This document shows positions 28,226-36,937 of a stretch of DNA of 64,000 nt, piece by piece. The stretch comes from Sphingobacterium sp. CZ-UAM (lineage in GTDB: Bacteria; Bacteroidota; Bacteroidia; Sphingobacteriales; Sphingobacteriaceae). The notes below the pieces were generated by a model. The model was not told where the DNA came from, did not search any database, and saw only the letters and a list, made by a program, of their open reading frames with translations. Position 1 is the first letter of the stretch, and each line of letters opens with the position of its first letter. The translations under genes and the position numbers were made by a program. The DNA lies in the NCBI RefSeq assembly GCF_002000245.1, contig NZ_MTCM01000001.1:1984001-2048000 (forward strand), written 5' to 3'.

Positions 28226-28276
28226 GAAAAAGCTGACAGTATATAACAACGCTGCTATATACTGTCAGCTTTTTTA
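28226..28276. terminator. Bidirectional intrinsic terminator
   Basis: AGCTGACAGTATATA (28231-28245) and TATATACTGTCAGCT (28256-28270) form a perfect 15-bp stem, flanked by AAAAA and TTTTT. It serves the AraC gene on plus and the isochorismatase-like gene on minus; the latter's stop codon overlaps it. Confidence 0.93.
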
Positions 28277-28828
28277 GTTTTGCGCCAGATAGGTTTCTGT
28301 CGTCTGAATCCGCGCATAGAAGAAGTCCAATGCTGCAAGAAAGGCATGATGTACATCGTCAGCTTTTACCGTAACACCGTTAATTTCCAGGTCACGTGTC
28401 GCACAGGCATCCCCTATCACTGTGCATGGGAAGCCAAAATCAACCGCAGCCCGCGTCGTGGCATCAATGCACATGTGCGTCATCATGCCAACAACAACGA
28501 GTTCAGTAATTTGATTGGCTTTCAGATAATCAAAAAGTTCGGTTTCCCTAAAACCATTTGGAAAGTGTTTTTGAATCACTTTCTCTCCCACTAGCGGTTT
28601 AACGTTTGGATGGATATCAGCTGCACTGGTGCCCGCCACAAAAAATGGCATTTTTGCAGGCTCCGGAGAAATATGCTGAATGTGAATAATTGGTGCTTTC
28701 ATTTCTCTAAAATGGCCGATTATTTTTCCTGCATTTAGACTTGCGACAATAGGGTTTACGAGTTCCATTCCGCCATTTTCAAAATATTCGTTTTGAATGT
28801 CTATGACAATTAACGCTGTAGTATTCAT
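28274..28828 (-). CDS. Isochorismatase-like cysteine hydrolase
   Basis: 184 residues of the isochorismatase-like fold. The catalytic Asp is in ALIVIDIQNEYF (Asp10), and the nucleophile Cys is in VVGMMTHMCIDATTRAA, preceded by the cis-peptide region. Lys in EKVIQKHFPNGF completes the triad. Relatives include nicotinamidase and N-carbamoylsarcosine amidase; the metal-binding residues of nicotinamidase are not seen, so a generic amidase or hydrolase is the safer call. Cytoplasmic, monocistronic. Confidence 0.88.
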   Translation of the reverse strand: MNTTALIVIDIQNEYFENGGMELVNPIVASLNAGKIIGHFREMKAPIIHIQHISPEPAKMPFFVAGTSAADIHPNVKPLVGEKVIQKHFPNGFRETELFDYLKANQITELVVVGMMTHMCIDATTRAAVDFGFPCTVIGDACATRDLEINGVTVKADDVHHAFLAALDFFYARIQTTETYLAQN

Positions 28829-29003
28829 CTGTTTTTCTATTATTATGTTTTCGTTACTACAAAATTAGCTTGTCAACCAGGGAAGGCACTACCAAATAGC
28901 TCATCGACACTACCATTTTGATAAGAAGGGATGTTTTAGCTATCTTAGCCATCGAAAAGGCCCTTATAAGGCCATTTCAATTTGTTTAAAGGAGAAAACT
29001 ATC

Positions 29004-29783
29004 GTGAAAGAATTACTACACAGCAAAATATACGGCGCGGAAAACGGTGGGACACCGCTTCTTGTTCTGCATGGCCTTTTTGGTATGGCAGACAACTGGG
29101 GATCTTTTGGACGTAGCTTTGGAGAAAAAAGACAGCTGCATTTACTTGACCTGCGCAATCATGGCCGAAGTTTTCACAGTGAAGACATGTCCGTGGAGGA
29201 GATGGTCGAAGATCTGCGCCTCTATATCGCTTCGATCGGAGCAGAAAAAGTCTTATTATTGGGCCATTCCCTCGGCGGTAAAGTTGCCATGCAATTTGCC
29301 ATTGAGCATCCAGAACAGGTTGAAAAATTGATTATTGCGGATATCGCTCCCAAGGCTTATCCGCCACATCATGAAGATATCTTTAATGCACTTTGTGCGG
29401 TTGATATCAATAGTATGGACAACCGAAAAGATGTACAGACAAAACTCGAAAGCTTCCTTAATGATCCAGGAGTAATTCAATTTTTGTTAAAAAACGTCTA
29501 TATAAAAGAAGACCGCAAACTGGGCTGGCGTTTCAACCTGGATGTGCTGCAGCGGAAATATGCAGATTTCATTACAATAGGCGTAAAAGCTGGAATTTAT
29601 ACCGGCCCTACCCTTTTTCTAGCAGGCGAAAAATCGCGCTACATTCTTCCTGAAGATAAAATCAAAATCAAGGAGCAATTTCCAGATGTTAGCTTTGAAA
29701 CAATACCAAATGCGGGACACTGGGTACAAGCTGAAAACCCACAAGCATTCGACGCCTTTGTTGCTGATTTTTTGGACCAATAA
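29004..29783 (+). CDS. Alpha/beta-hydrolase, YbfF-type esterase
   Basis: 259 residues starting at GTG 29004. A good Shine-Dalgarno AAAGGAG lies 8-14 bases upstream, unusual for this group, and decides the start. Motifs are LLVLHGLFGMADNWG (oxyanion region), LLDLRNHGRS, LLLGHSLGGKVAMQFA (nucleophile Ser) and NAGHWVQAENP (His). It resembles YbfF acyl-CoA/short-chain esterases. It converges on the photolyase gene with an inverted repeat between. Confidence 0.9.
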   Translation: MKELLHSKIYGAENGGTPLLVLHGLFGMADNWGSFGRSFGEKRQLHLLDLRNHGRSFHSEDMSVEEMVEDLRLYIASIGAEKVLLLGHSLGGKVAMQFAIEHPEQVEKLIIADIAPKAYPPHHEDIFNALCAVDINSMDNRKDVQTKLESFLNDPGVIQFLLKNVYIKEDRKLGWRFNLDVLQRKYADFITIGVKAGIYTGPTLFLAGEKSRYILPEDKIKIKEQFPDVSFETIPNAGHWVQAENPQAFDAFVADFLDQ

Positions 29784-29803
29784 AAAATCTACTATTAGAT
29801 AGA

Positions 29804-29841
29804 CCAATCCCACCTAGGCCGATAAGGTATGGTGGGATTGG
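29804..29841. terminator. Inverted repeat between converging genes
   Basis: CCAATCCCACC (29804-29814) and GGTGGGATTGG (29831-29841) form a perfect 11-bp stem with a 16-base loop. The T-tracts are weak on both sides, but the position suggests termination of both flanking genes. Confidence 0.65.
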
Positions 29842-29859
29842 CCTATACTAAGTCGTCGT

Positions 29860-31158
29860 TTACTTCAATGCTGCTGCATAAGTTTTTAGCGCACGTTCTC
29901 TGGCTGTCGGATGTGCTATTATTGGTTCGGGATAATCTGCTGTCCCAAGTTCAGGAATCCATTGTCTACTATATTCTAGTTTTTTATCAAATTTTTCGGC
30001 CTGAATGATTGGGTTAAACACCCTAAAATAAGGAGCGGCATCACAGCCACTTCCTGCTGCCCATTGCCAATTCCCGTTGTTCGAAGATAATTCATAATCG
30101 TTGAGCTTTTGTGCAAAATAAGCCTCTCCCCAACGCCAATCAATCAATAAATGTTTGCATAGAAAACTAGCTGCAACCATACGTACGCGATTATGCATAT
30201 AACCGGTGCTGTTCAATTGCCGCATGCCCGCATCAACCAAGGGATAGCCTGTTTTTCCTTGACACCAGCGTTCAAACTCAGTTTCATTATTACGCCACTG
30301 GATATCGTCATACTTCTTTTTGAAGGATTCAATGACCACATTCGGAAAATGAAATAAGATCTGCATAAAAAACTCCCGCCAGATCAATTCAGACAGCCAG
30401 ACCTCATTATGCTGTATTGCAAAAGCAACACAGCGACGAATACTAATTGTCCCAAAACGAAGCGCAATCCCCAAGTTGGTCGTCCCCTCTAAGGCGGGAT
30501 AATCACGATATTTATCGTAGCTATCAATAATCACTGCATTCAGTTGTGGTGTTTCAAAAGTCAAATCCGTCTTTTTAAACCCTATTTTTTCCAAAGGAAT
30601 TATCGGCACGTAGGTCTGCTGAAAAAAATGCCCATCTATTTGATCAGTGGATTGATAATCTCCTAACGTTAATTTCTCCCGCCATCTTTTTGCATAAGGT
30701 GTAAAAACGGTATAGGGTGTACGATCATTTTTCAACAGCTCATGCTTATCAAAAATAACCTGATCTTTTACTGCTTTAAATGGAATCCCTACTGTTTTAA
30801 AAAAATCAAATATCACACGATCCCGTTGAATCGCCTTAGGTTCGTAATCTCGATTACAATAGATTTCCTGAATATCGTATTGCTGATGCAATGTTTTGAA
30901 AATTGTCAAAGGACTACCATGAAAGGTCGTTAAAGTAGCCCCATATTTCTTTAGTTTTTTATTTATTCCATCAAGGGCCTGATGGATATAATCTACACGT
31001 CGGTCCAACTTATCTTCCAATCGCCCTAAAATATCCTCATCGAATATAAATACTGGCCATACGGGAATCCCTGTTGCTAATGCACGGGATAATCCGGCAT
31101 TGTCTTCCAACCGAAGGTCCCGACGGAACCAGAACACCACAACTTTGCTTTTCTCCAT
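29860..31158 (-). CDS. phrB: Deoxyribodipyrimidine photolyase (class I)
   Basis: 432 residues of the cryptochrome/photolyase family, which repairs UV-induced cyclobutane dimers with blue light using FAD. The N-terminal antenna domain opens with VVFWFRRDLRLEDNAGL. The FAD-binding region has WREFFMQILFHFP, GYPLVDAGMRQLNSTGYMHNR, VRMVAASFLCKHLLIDWR and NNGNWQWAAGSGCDAAPYFRVFNP, with the Asn and Trp residues typical of CPD photolyases. It is not of the FeS (6-4) group, since the Cys cluster is absent. Length is slightly short but complete. Confidence 0.94.
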   Translation of the reverse strand: MEKSKVVVFWFRRDLRLEDNAGLSRALATGIPVWPVFIFDEDILGRLEDKLDRRVDYIHQALDGINKKLKKYGATLTTFHGSPLTIFKTLHQQYDIQEIYCNRDYEPKAIQRDRVIFDFFKTVGIPFKAVKDQVIFDKHELLKNDRTPYTVFTPYAKRWREKLTLGDYQSTDQIDGHFFQQTYVPIIPLEKIGFKKTDLTFETPQLNAVIIDSYDKYRDYPALEGTTNLGIALRFGTISIRRCVAFAIQHNEVWLSELIWREFFMQILFHFPNVVIESFKKKYDDIQWRNNETEFERWCQGKTGYPLVDAGMRQLNSTGYMHNRVRMVAASFLCKHLLIDWRWGEAYFAQKLNDYELSSNNGNWQWAAGSGCDAAPYFRVFNPIIQAEKFDKKLEYSRQWIPELGTADYPEPIIAHPTARERALKTYAAALK

Positions 31159-31249
31159 AAAAATAGAGGTAACTCGATCAATTACCGTCGAGCTCCAACT
31201 GTTTAATTTGATAACACTAATAAAATAAACCCCAGGAAAAAACGCTGGT

Positions 31250-32308
31250 TTAGTTGTTTTTTAAACTATCCATATCGATAACAAAACGATATTTCACATC
31301 GCTTTTTAACAATCTGTCGTAAGCCTGATTGATATCTTGCATACGTATTAATTCTATATCTGAAGTGATGTTATGCTTTCCGCAGAAATCCAGCATTTCC
31401 TGCGTTTCGGCAATTCCGCCGATCATCGATCCGGAGAAACTTTTACGTGTAGGGATTAAGCTAAATGGAGCAACTGGCAATGGGTGTTCAGGAGCACCGA
31501 CAAGTGTCAGTGAACCATCGCGTTTCAATAAGCTTAAGTAGGCATTGATATCGTGTTGCGCGGAGACACAATCTAAAATAAAATGCAAAGTACCAGCATT
31601 TTTTTTCATCTGCTCCTGATCGGTAGACAAAATGACTTCATCTGCCCCCAGGCGTTTGGCATCCGCTACTTTACTTTCAGAAGTTGTTATCACGACGACA
31701 TATGCGCCCATTGCCTTGGCGATTTTTACCCCCATATGTCCCAAACCACCAATGCCCACGATGCCTACTTTTTGCCCAGGACCAACCTTCCAATGCCGTA
31801 ACGGTGAATATGTTGTGATACCTGCACAAAGTAGCGGTGCAGTTGCAGCTAAATCTAGGTTTTCGGGAATATGTAACACAAAATCCTGATCTACCACGAC
31901 ACGCTCCGAATATCCCCCAAAGGTCTGTTTGTCCAAATGCTTATCATGGCCATTGTACGTTTGGATGTTTCCATTCTCGCAATATTGCTCCAATCCTTCT
32001 TTACAGCTCTCGCATTCCCGACAACTGTCAACCATGCAGCCAACACCAGCAAGATCGCCGACTTTAAATTTCGTTACATCGGAGCCTACCTTTGTAATCC
32101 GTCCCACGATCTCATGACCGGGAACATTGGGGTAAACTGTTCCACCCCATTCATTGCGAGCCGTATGTAAGTCAGAGTGACAAACACCACAATATAGAAT
32201 ATCAATTTCTACATCTCTTGCCGTTACCGCACGACGTTCGACCTCCAGTTGTTTTAAGTCTGCCGTCGGTGCCTCAGTTCCGAACGCTTTTATTGAAAAT
32301 GTACTCAT
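31250..32308 (-). CDS. Zinc-dependent NAD(P) alcohol dehydrogenase (cinnamyl-alcohol type)
   Basis: 352 residues from MSTFSIKAFGTEAPTADL. A further upstream ATG at 32425 would add 39 residues that fit no family member, so the start is 32308. Catalytic zinc ligands are in CGVCHSDLH and GHEIVG, the structural zinc cluster is CRECESCKEGLEQYC, and the coenzyme site is GIGGLGHMGVKIAKAMGA. It belongs to the YahK/AdhA group that usually prefers NADPH and reduces broad aldehydes. It appears monocistronic. Confidence 0.92.
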   Translation of the reverse strand: MSTFSIKAFGTEAPTADLKQLEVERRAVTARDVEIDILYCGVCHSDLHTARNEWGGTVYPNVPGHEIVGRITKVGSDVTKFKVGDLAGVGCMVDSCRECESCKEGLEQYCENGNIQTYNGHDKHLDKQTFGGYSERVVVDQDFVLHIPENLDLAATAPLLCAGITTYSPLRHWKVGPGQKVGIVGIGGLGHMGVKIAKAMGAYVVVITTSESKVADAKRLGADEVILSTDQEQMKKNAGTLHFILDCVSAQHDINAYLSLLKRDGSLTLVGAPEHPLPVAPFSLIPTRKSFSGSMIGGIAETQEMLDFCGKHNITSDIELIRMQDINQAYDRLLKSDVKYRFVIDMDSLKNN

Positions 32309-32501
32309 ATTAAAATAATGATCTATGATGAATTGTTTCGTTAAAAATAACCCCTGATAATCAAAAAAGTTTAGTTTAGAACAGTAATATTTGAAAAATA
32401 ATCTGTTTAAACTCATTATCAGCAAACGATATATTGAAGTTTCAATGCCACTTTTGAAATCATCACGCTGCTTTTGAAGCTATTTTATTATTTTTACTGT
32501 T

Positions 32502-33080
32502 ATGATATCCGATACTTTCCCAATTTTAACAACAGAACGTCTTTATTTACGTCAAATCCAAGATGCAGATGCTCCCGCGCTATTTTCTTATTTTTCAAAA
32601 GATGAGGTAACATTATATTTCGATTTACCAACATTCCAGCATCTGGACGAGGCTTATGAGCTTGTAAAAACCTGGCAGAAAAACTTTCTGGAAAAAAAAG
32701 CCATCCGTTGGGCAATCTGCTTAAAGGACAACCCAGATCAGCTCATTGGTTCTTGTGGTTTTCATAATTTTTCCACCGAGCATTTTCGTGCAGAGATCGG
32801 CTATGAACTTCATCCTGACTTCTGGCAACAGGGCATGATGACAGAAGCGATTTCCACTATTATTTCTTTTGGTTTCGAAAGCTATAAACTCAATCGAATA
32901 GAGGCTTTTATTGACCCGGACAACTTAGCTTCCCGTAGGTTGCTGGAAAAAATGAATCTTGTTTCCGAAGGAATTCTCCATGACTATTTTTTTGAGAAGG
33001 GGCGTTTCGTGGATGGTGAAATATTTGCCTTGCTTAAAAAGAACTATAGCCAGCCTACTTCCTTTCGCCAGATTGTATAA
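32502..33080 (+). CDS. GNAT N-acetyltransferase, RimJ/RimL type
   Basis: 192 residues. The start ILTTERLYLRQIQDADAPALFSYF and the acetyl-CoA region IGYELHPDFWQQGMMTEAI (Q-x-x-G-x-M) followed by RIEAFIDPDNLASRRLLEKMNLVSEGILHDYF identify the RimJ/RimL-like group acting on protein N-termini or amino groups of small molecules. The target cannot be read from sequence. Its 3' end overlaps the converging DUF6624 gene by 37 bases. Confidence 0.9.
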   Translation: MISDTFPILTTERLYLRQIQDADAPALFSYFSKDEVTLYFDLPTFQHLDEAYELVKTWQKNFLEKKAIRWAICLKDNPDQLIGSCGFHNFSTEHFRAEIGYELHPDFWQQGMMTEAISTIISFGFESYKLNRIEAFIDPDNLASRRLLEKMNLVSEGILHDYFFEKGRFVDGEIFALLKKNYSQPTSFRQIV

Positions 33081-33610
33081 TCCATATCCTGCTGATCCAA
33101 AGTCGCCAGCTGGTCTAAATCATACACTGTATCAAGTTTCATCTGGGAAAGCTCAGGTAGATTCATCCGCAAACGTTGTTTATTGAGGTTCGCTTTGTCT
33201 TCGACCGGATAGATTCTACCATCAGCGGTCAGTTGTGTTCCAAAACGCTGTGCTTTGCCCTTAAAATAATGTATTCTATCGTATAAATAGGCTATATGAG
33301 CAGGGTTGATGTCTTCTTTTTCATTGATCATCAATTGATAGCAGTGTTGCATAAAATCGGGTTCTGAGATGGCATGCTGTACAATTAACCATGCCGCCTC
33401 ACTGGCCTTTGCTCCTACTTTTGAAATACCGGGGTAACCTATCTCGGCAATTATCTCCCGTAATCGCTTCGCGTTATCACGGTGAACGACCGCCATTGCG
33501 GGATGATAGCCCTTTTGAAGTTCCCCCTTCTCGGCCAGTTCGTTCCGTAATAGGAGATCATCATCTGCTAATTGGACCAGTTCGTTCGCTAACTTTTTGT
33601 ATAATATCAT
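33044..33610 (-). CDS. DUF6624-like protein
   Basis: 188 residues, all-helical in appearance, no signal peptide. Visible marks are LLLRNELAEKGELQKGYHPAMAVVHRDNAKRL, GYPGISKVGAKASEAAWLIVQHA, LYDRIHYFKGKAQRFGTQL and DGRIYPVEDKANLNKQR. These match a family of unknown function met in Bacteroidota; the family name is from memory and should be checked. The last 37 bases lie under the 3' end of the GNAT gene on the other strand. Confidence 0.75.
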   Translation of the reverse strand: MILYKKLANELVQLADDDLLLRNELAEKGELQKGYHPAMAVVHRDNAKRLREIIAEIGYPGISKVGAKASEAAWLIVQHAISEPDFMQHCYQLMINEKEDINPAHIAYLYDRIHYFKGKAQRFGTQLTADGRIYPVEDKANLNKQRLRMNLPELSQMKLDTVYDLDQLATLDQQDMDYTIWRKEVGWL

Positions 33611-33697
33611 ACCGATTGTCTCTTATATACTCACAACTAGATGTTATTGTTTGGTCAAATGCCAAGAAAAACCACATTTGACATGCGAGCACCTGGT

Positions 33698-34540
33698 TTA
33701 TAGCAGCTTTATCATTTCAACTTGATTGATGCCATTGACCAGTCCCTGTTTTTCCAAAAATAATTTCACATCTTCCGCTTTCGCATCAACGTTGTTGAAA
33801 CTTATTTTTTCCGCAGGCATTTCTTCTTTAAGCGTCTGAAAAAGCTGCGTTCCAATTCCTTTCCGCCGATATTCGGGTGCTACAGCGATTTGATATAGCC
33901 GATTGTTTTCAGAGGTAAAAAGAATGTAACCCACAAGTTTGTCGTCGATATAGGCTCCTAATGCACGGGGTTGCAAACGATCCATACTCTGTGCTGCGCT
34001 TTGCCAACTGGGTAAAATATCCCAAAACGATTGAAATTCCTGCCAGGAGAAATTAGACAGCGGCTGGATTCTCGCTACATTGCTCACCGTAACTGGCTGA
34101 ATCGTACCATTGAAACATAGCAATTGTCTGTTGATCGAAAAACCATTTTTCATATAGGCCCGGATGGCCGCTTCATTGCTTTCTATTGCTTCCAAAACAA
34201 TCCGTCTGACCTTGTTCTCATTAAAAAAAGGAATTAGATAATGATACATTTTTCCGACTAACCCATGTCCCCGGAATTCAGGCAGTACACCCGTTCCACC
34301 ATTATAGACCACAAGCTGATAATCTATCTCCCGCAGACCATGCATCATAAATGCGACAAGTTTGTTCTCCGTAAACACGGCAACAGACCAAGCTAACTGA
34401 ATATCTTCCGTTCTGATTTTCTGTCGCAATTGTTCTATATCGAGCTGAAATGGAACAATATAATCCTTAAAAGCTCCATTAATAGTTTGCAGCAGCTCAG
34501 GAATATCCGATTGTGTTAATTGTCGTATTTTCATTGACAT
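33698..34540 (-). CDS. Tandem-GNAT acetyltransferase
   Basis: 280 residues with two GNAT domains. The first (about 3-140) has GGTGVLPEFRGHGLVGKMYHYL, and the second (about 150-280) has YQIAVAPEYRRKGIGTQLFQTL; both are acetyl-CoA pyrophosphate loops (R-x-x-G-x-G/A). Double-GNAT proteins include mycothiol synthase and aminoglycoside-type enzymes, but no specific substrate is supported here. Met1 and Met3 are both possible starts. It is the last of a minus-strand run of modifying enzymes (GrpB, deaminase, CAT, GNAT). Confidence 0.86.
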   Translation of the reverse strand: MSMKIRQLTQSDIPELLQTINGAFKDYIVPFQLDIEQLRQKIRTEDIQLAWSVAVFTENKLVAFMMHGLREIDYQLVVYNGGTGVLPEFRGHGLVGKMYHYLIPFFNENKVRRIVLEAIESNEAAIRAYMKNGFSINRQLLCFNGTIQPVTVSNVARIQPLSNFSWQEFQSFWDILPSWQSAAQSMDRLQPRALGAYIDDKLVGYILFTSENNRLYQIAVAPEYRRKGIGTQLFQTLKEEMPAEKISFNNVDAKAEDVKLFLEKQGLVNGINQVEMIKLL

Positions 34541-34631
34541 AGCATTTGTTTATTGCCAAAAAACAAAACAGTCCGAAGTACAGGCAAAAGCCGGAGGAAT
34601 GGACTATTCTGAACAAGGCGATTTCCCCGAT

Positions 34632-35303
34632 TTATCCCTGAAATTTAATGAGCGTCCCGATCTCCTTACAATAGGCTTCCAGTGTCGCAATTAATTTAGC
34701 AACATGTATTCCATCACAGACCGCATGATGCACCTGAATTGCGATGGGCATTAAGATTTCATCAGCTTGTTGCTGATACTTTCCAATTGTAAAAGAAGGT
34801 GCAAAATAATCTGTGAAGTCGGCAATATGGAGATTAAAACTATCAAAATTAATCCAGGGAATTGCCGAAATATTAAAATGATTCTCCGGCGGTGTCTCCG
34901 GGAAAAAACGTAAATCGTCGCCATGGCGTTCGGCTACGCGATTGTAATTGGCCATAAACGCTGCAAAATCCTCATCGTATACAGTCGATAGCGCTGAAAA
35001 AGTTTCCGTTTCCGGATGCAGCACAGTATATATCGGATTTACATAGTCCCAGACAATGAGCCTCCCTTCCTTCATTGCCATCTTAAAAGCATCATGATTA
35101 TTTACGGCTTTTGTAATTAGGTAAATCATGACAGGATAAAATTTATAGCCATTTTCCTTTATAAAAGGAAGTAGGTTAGTGATATTAATTTTTGTCGTTA
35201 GGCTAAAGCCACATTTCATCTGGCTACGATAGATCGAAAAGTGCTCCTTTCGCTTCCAGTCCGCTAAATTTATCGTTTTATAATCTGATCCTATTTTTCC
35301 CAT
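34632..35303 (-). CDS. Type A chloramphenicol O-acetyltransferase
   Basis: 223 residues, the usual length for CatA trimers. The active-site motif QVHHAVCDGIH is near residues 190-200 and matches the family signature except for Ile where Phe/Tyr is usual. Other conserved parts are KRKEHFSIYRSQMKCGFSLTTKI, NHDAFKMAM and FNISAIPWINFDSFNLH. CatA acetylates chloramphenicol with acetyl-CoA and gives resistance. No mobile element flanks it, so it may be intrinsic to the lineage. Resistance is inferred, not shown. Confidence 0.9.
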   Translation of the reverse strand: MGKIGSDYKTINLADWKRKEHFSIYRSQMKCGFSLTTKINITNLLPFIKENGYKFYPVMIYLITKAVNNHDAFKMAMKEGRLIVWDYVNPIYTVLHPETETFSALSTVYDEDFAAFMANYNRVAERHGDDLRFFPETPPENHFNISAIPWINFDSFNLHIADFTDYFAPSFTIGKYQQQADEILMPIAIQVHHAVCDGIHVAKLIATLEAYCKEIGTLIKFQG

Positions 35304-35352
35304 TTTATTCTACTCATTAGTTAATATATACTGATTGGTATCCTCCTGAAAA

Positions 35353-35748
35353 TCACCAATTCCTGTCGAGATCTTCTTTCCAGTCAAAAGGCAATAATTC
35401 TTTTAAGGATTTGAATACCCCATTTTTCACTTCCACGATTGCATCCAGATTAGTCTTGGCAAGCTGACATATCAATTCTCTACAACGTCCACAGGGAGGC
35501 ACTGCATTTCCCGCAGCATCCACCGCAACAAATGCCCTGATGTGAAATTCATGATGTTTCAGCATTTCAGCAACCGCGCTATGCTCGGCACAAAAACCCA
35601 TAGAGCAAGCCGTATCAATGCTGATTCCAGTATAAATATTGCCTGCCACCGTTTCTATAGCAGCTGCCACACCAGCATATTCAACAAAGTCATTTAATTT
35701 TTTCGTACCAGCAAGCCCGCTTGCTATTTCTTTTAATTTGTTTGTCAT
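35353..35748 (-). CDS. Cytidine/blasticidin-type deaminase
   Basis: 131 residues, the length of a homotetrameric cytidine deaminase. The zinc site is MGFCAEHSAVAEM (Cys, Glu) and VPPCGRCRELICQL (two Cys). The short N-terminus and the PCGRCRE segment are shared by cytidine deaminases and blasticidin-S deaminase, and the two cannot be separated with confidence here. It starts 61 bases after the GrpB gene and ends 49 bases before the CAT gene. Confidence 0.85.
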   Translation of the reverse strand: MTNKLKEIASGLAGTKKLNDFVEYAGVAAAIETVAGNIYTGISIDTACSMGFCAEHSAVAEMLKHHEFHIRAFVAVDAAGNAVPPCGRCRELICQLAKTNLDAIVEVKNGVFKSLKELLPFDWKEDLDRNW

Positions 35749-35809
35749 ATCTTCCTCCGATCAGATGCTAGGTATGTGATAAGGTTGCCACTTTCATGCG
35801 CTCTTCTTC

Positions 35810-36409
35810 TCATTGCATCCTCCCCTTGTGCCATGCCAAAGCGATTTTTTCCTGCGCTTTTAAAAATAGATCTTTTCCCTTATTATAATCATTTCCATCC
35901 CTCCAGTCGAGTTGGGTTAATTTTTCCTTAAGTTCCTGATAGCTTTCCCGTATCGCCGGATGTGCGATTAGATAGTCGCGTAATGCGAGGTGTCTTGTCC
36001 AATCTGACGAACCTTTTACAAATGCATGCAAATGTGCGATACGAAGGTCATGATCATGTAAGATGGCAGGTATATCATCCCCTATTTTTACAATATCTGG
36101 AACGTTGATTTTATACAAAGGTTCTTTCAATAATATAAAAAATCGGCGTTCTGGCCAGTCCTGATTATATTTTTCATAGTAAACAATATTTGGTAGTTTC
36201 AATAGAGCGGGTAACCGGTCCAGATCAGTTTCGTTCCCAAGCCCAATCTGTATATCAATTATTGGCTTCGCGGAAAGACCTTCCACCGCAGTACTGCCGA
36301 TATGATCAATTTGAGGGTTGAGGGATTTCAACAGGAATTGAAGCTCTAGTTTAATGGACTCAAATTGTTTTTTCCATTTTGGATTATAGGGTTCAAAAGG
36401 TAATAGCAT
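35810..36409 (-). CDS. GrpB/UPF0157 nucleotidyltransferase-like protein
   Basis: 199 residues of the GrpB family with the nucleotidyltransferase-fold core IDHIGSTAVEGLSAKPIIDIQIGL near residues 36-60 and PYNPKWKKQFESIKLEL at the N-terminus. RHLALRDYLIAHPAIRESY is typical of the C-terminal half. GrpB proteins resemble aminoglycoside and Mur-type nucleotidyltransferases, but a defined reaction is not established. It is the first gene of the minus-strand run. Confidence 0.88.
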   Translation of the reverse strand: MLLPFEPYNPKWKKQFESIKLELQFLLKSLNPQIDHIGSTAVEGLSAKPIIDIQIGLGNETDLDRLPALLKLPNIVYYEKYNQDWPERRFFILLKEPLYKINVPDIVKIGDDIPAILHDHDLRIAHLHAFVKGSSDWTRHLALRDYLIAHPAIRESYQELKEKLTQLDWRDGNDYNKGKDLFLKAQEKIALAWHKGRMQ

Positions 36410-36937
36410 TTAAATAATTGTTTAAAATCCAATACATTATTTGTTTTATACTGACCTTATCTATCAAGTTTTTAAAAATGGACGCGGGTGCTCCGATAGA
36501 TCGGATTTACGCCGTAGTTGCCAATAAGTTGAAGCCGGTAAAACAATAAAACTTTGGAGGCCAAATTAAAGTTTTTTTCGATTTTCAATAAGCATCCATT
36601 TTTTTGTACAGCAAGTGCAAATTATAAGATTTTATAGGCTACAAAGCTTTTTGACAGCAAACTAGTCCATCAATATAGCGAATAATCACACTGGCTGCCT
36701 CACTGTAGATGTTTCTCTACAAGAAAAACTTCATCCACCCAACAATACTTCTTAAACAAAAAGTTCCATTTAATTTTGCGCAAGAAAAAAAATATTTGCC
36801 ACGATCATTATCTATTACTGACACATCAAAACAACACACAGCTATTATCAACATATTCTTCGGGATACTGTTAAAAGCCCATAATAGCATAAAATTACAT
36901 TAAAATAAAGAAATCCATTACATAAAAAGCGAATTAC
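36410..36937. other. 528-base intergenic region with a candidate promoter
   Basis: TAATTTTG at 36771-36778 fits the -7 box for the fimbrillin-like gene and implies a leader of about 150 bases. A 64-codon frame at 36709-36903 has no similarity, poor composition and overlaps the promoter, so I do not call it. No RNA gene seen. Confidence 0.45.

Noticed and set aside
34632..35303. CAT gene as part of a mobile resistance element
   Set aside because: No IS, integrase or attachment site is visible around it, and its composition is like its neighbours.
36709..36903. 64-codon frame before the fimbrillin-like gene
   Set aside because: It overlaps the probable promoter, has no recognisable motif and a composition expected of A/T-rich noncoding DNA.
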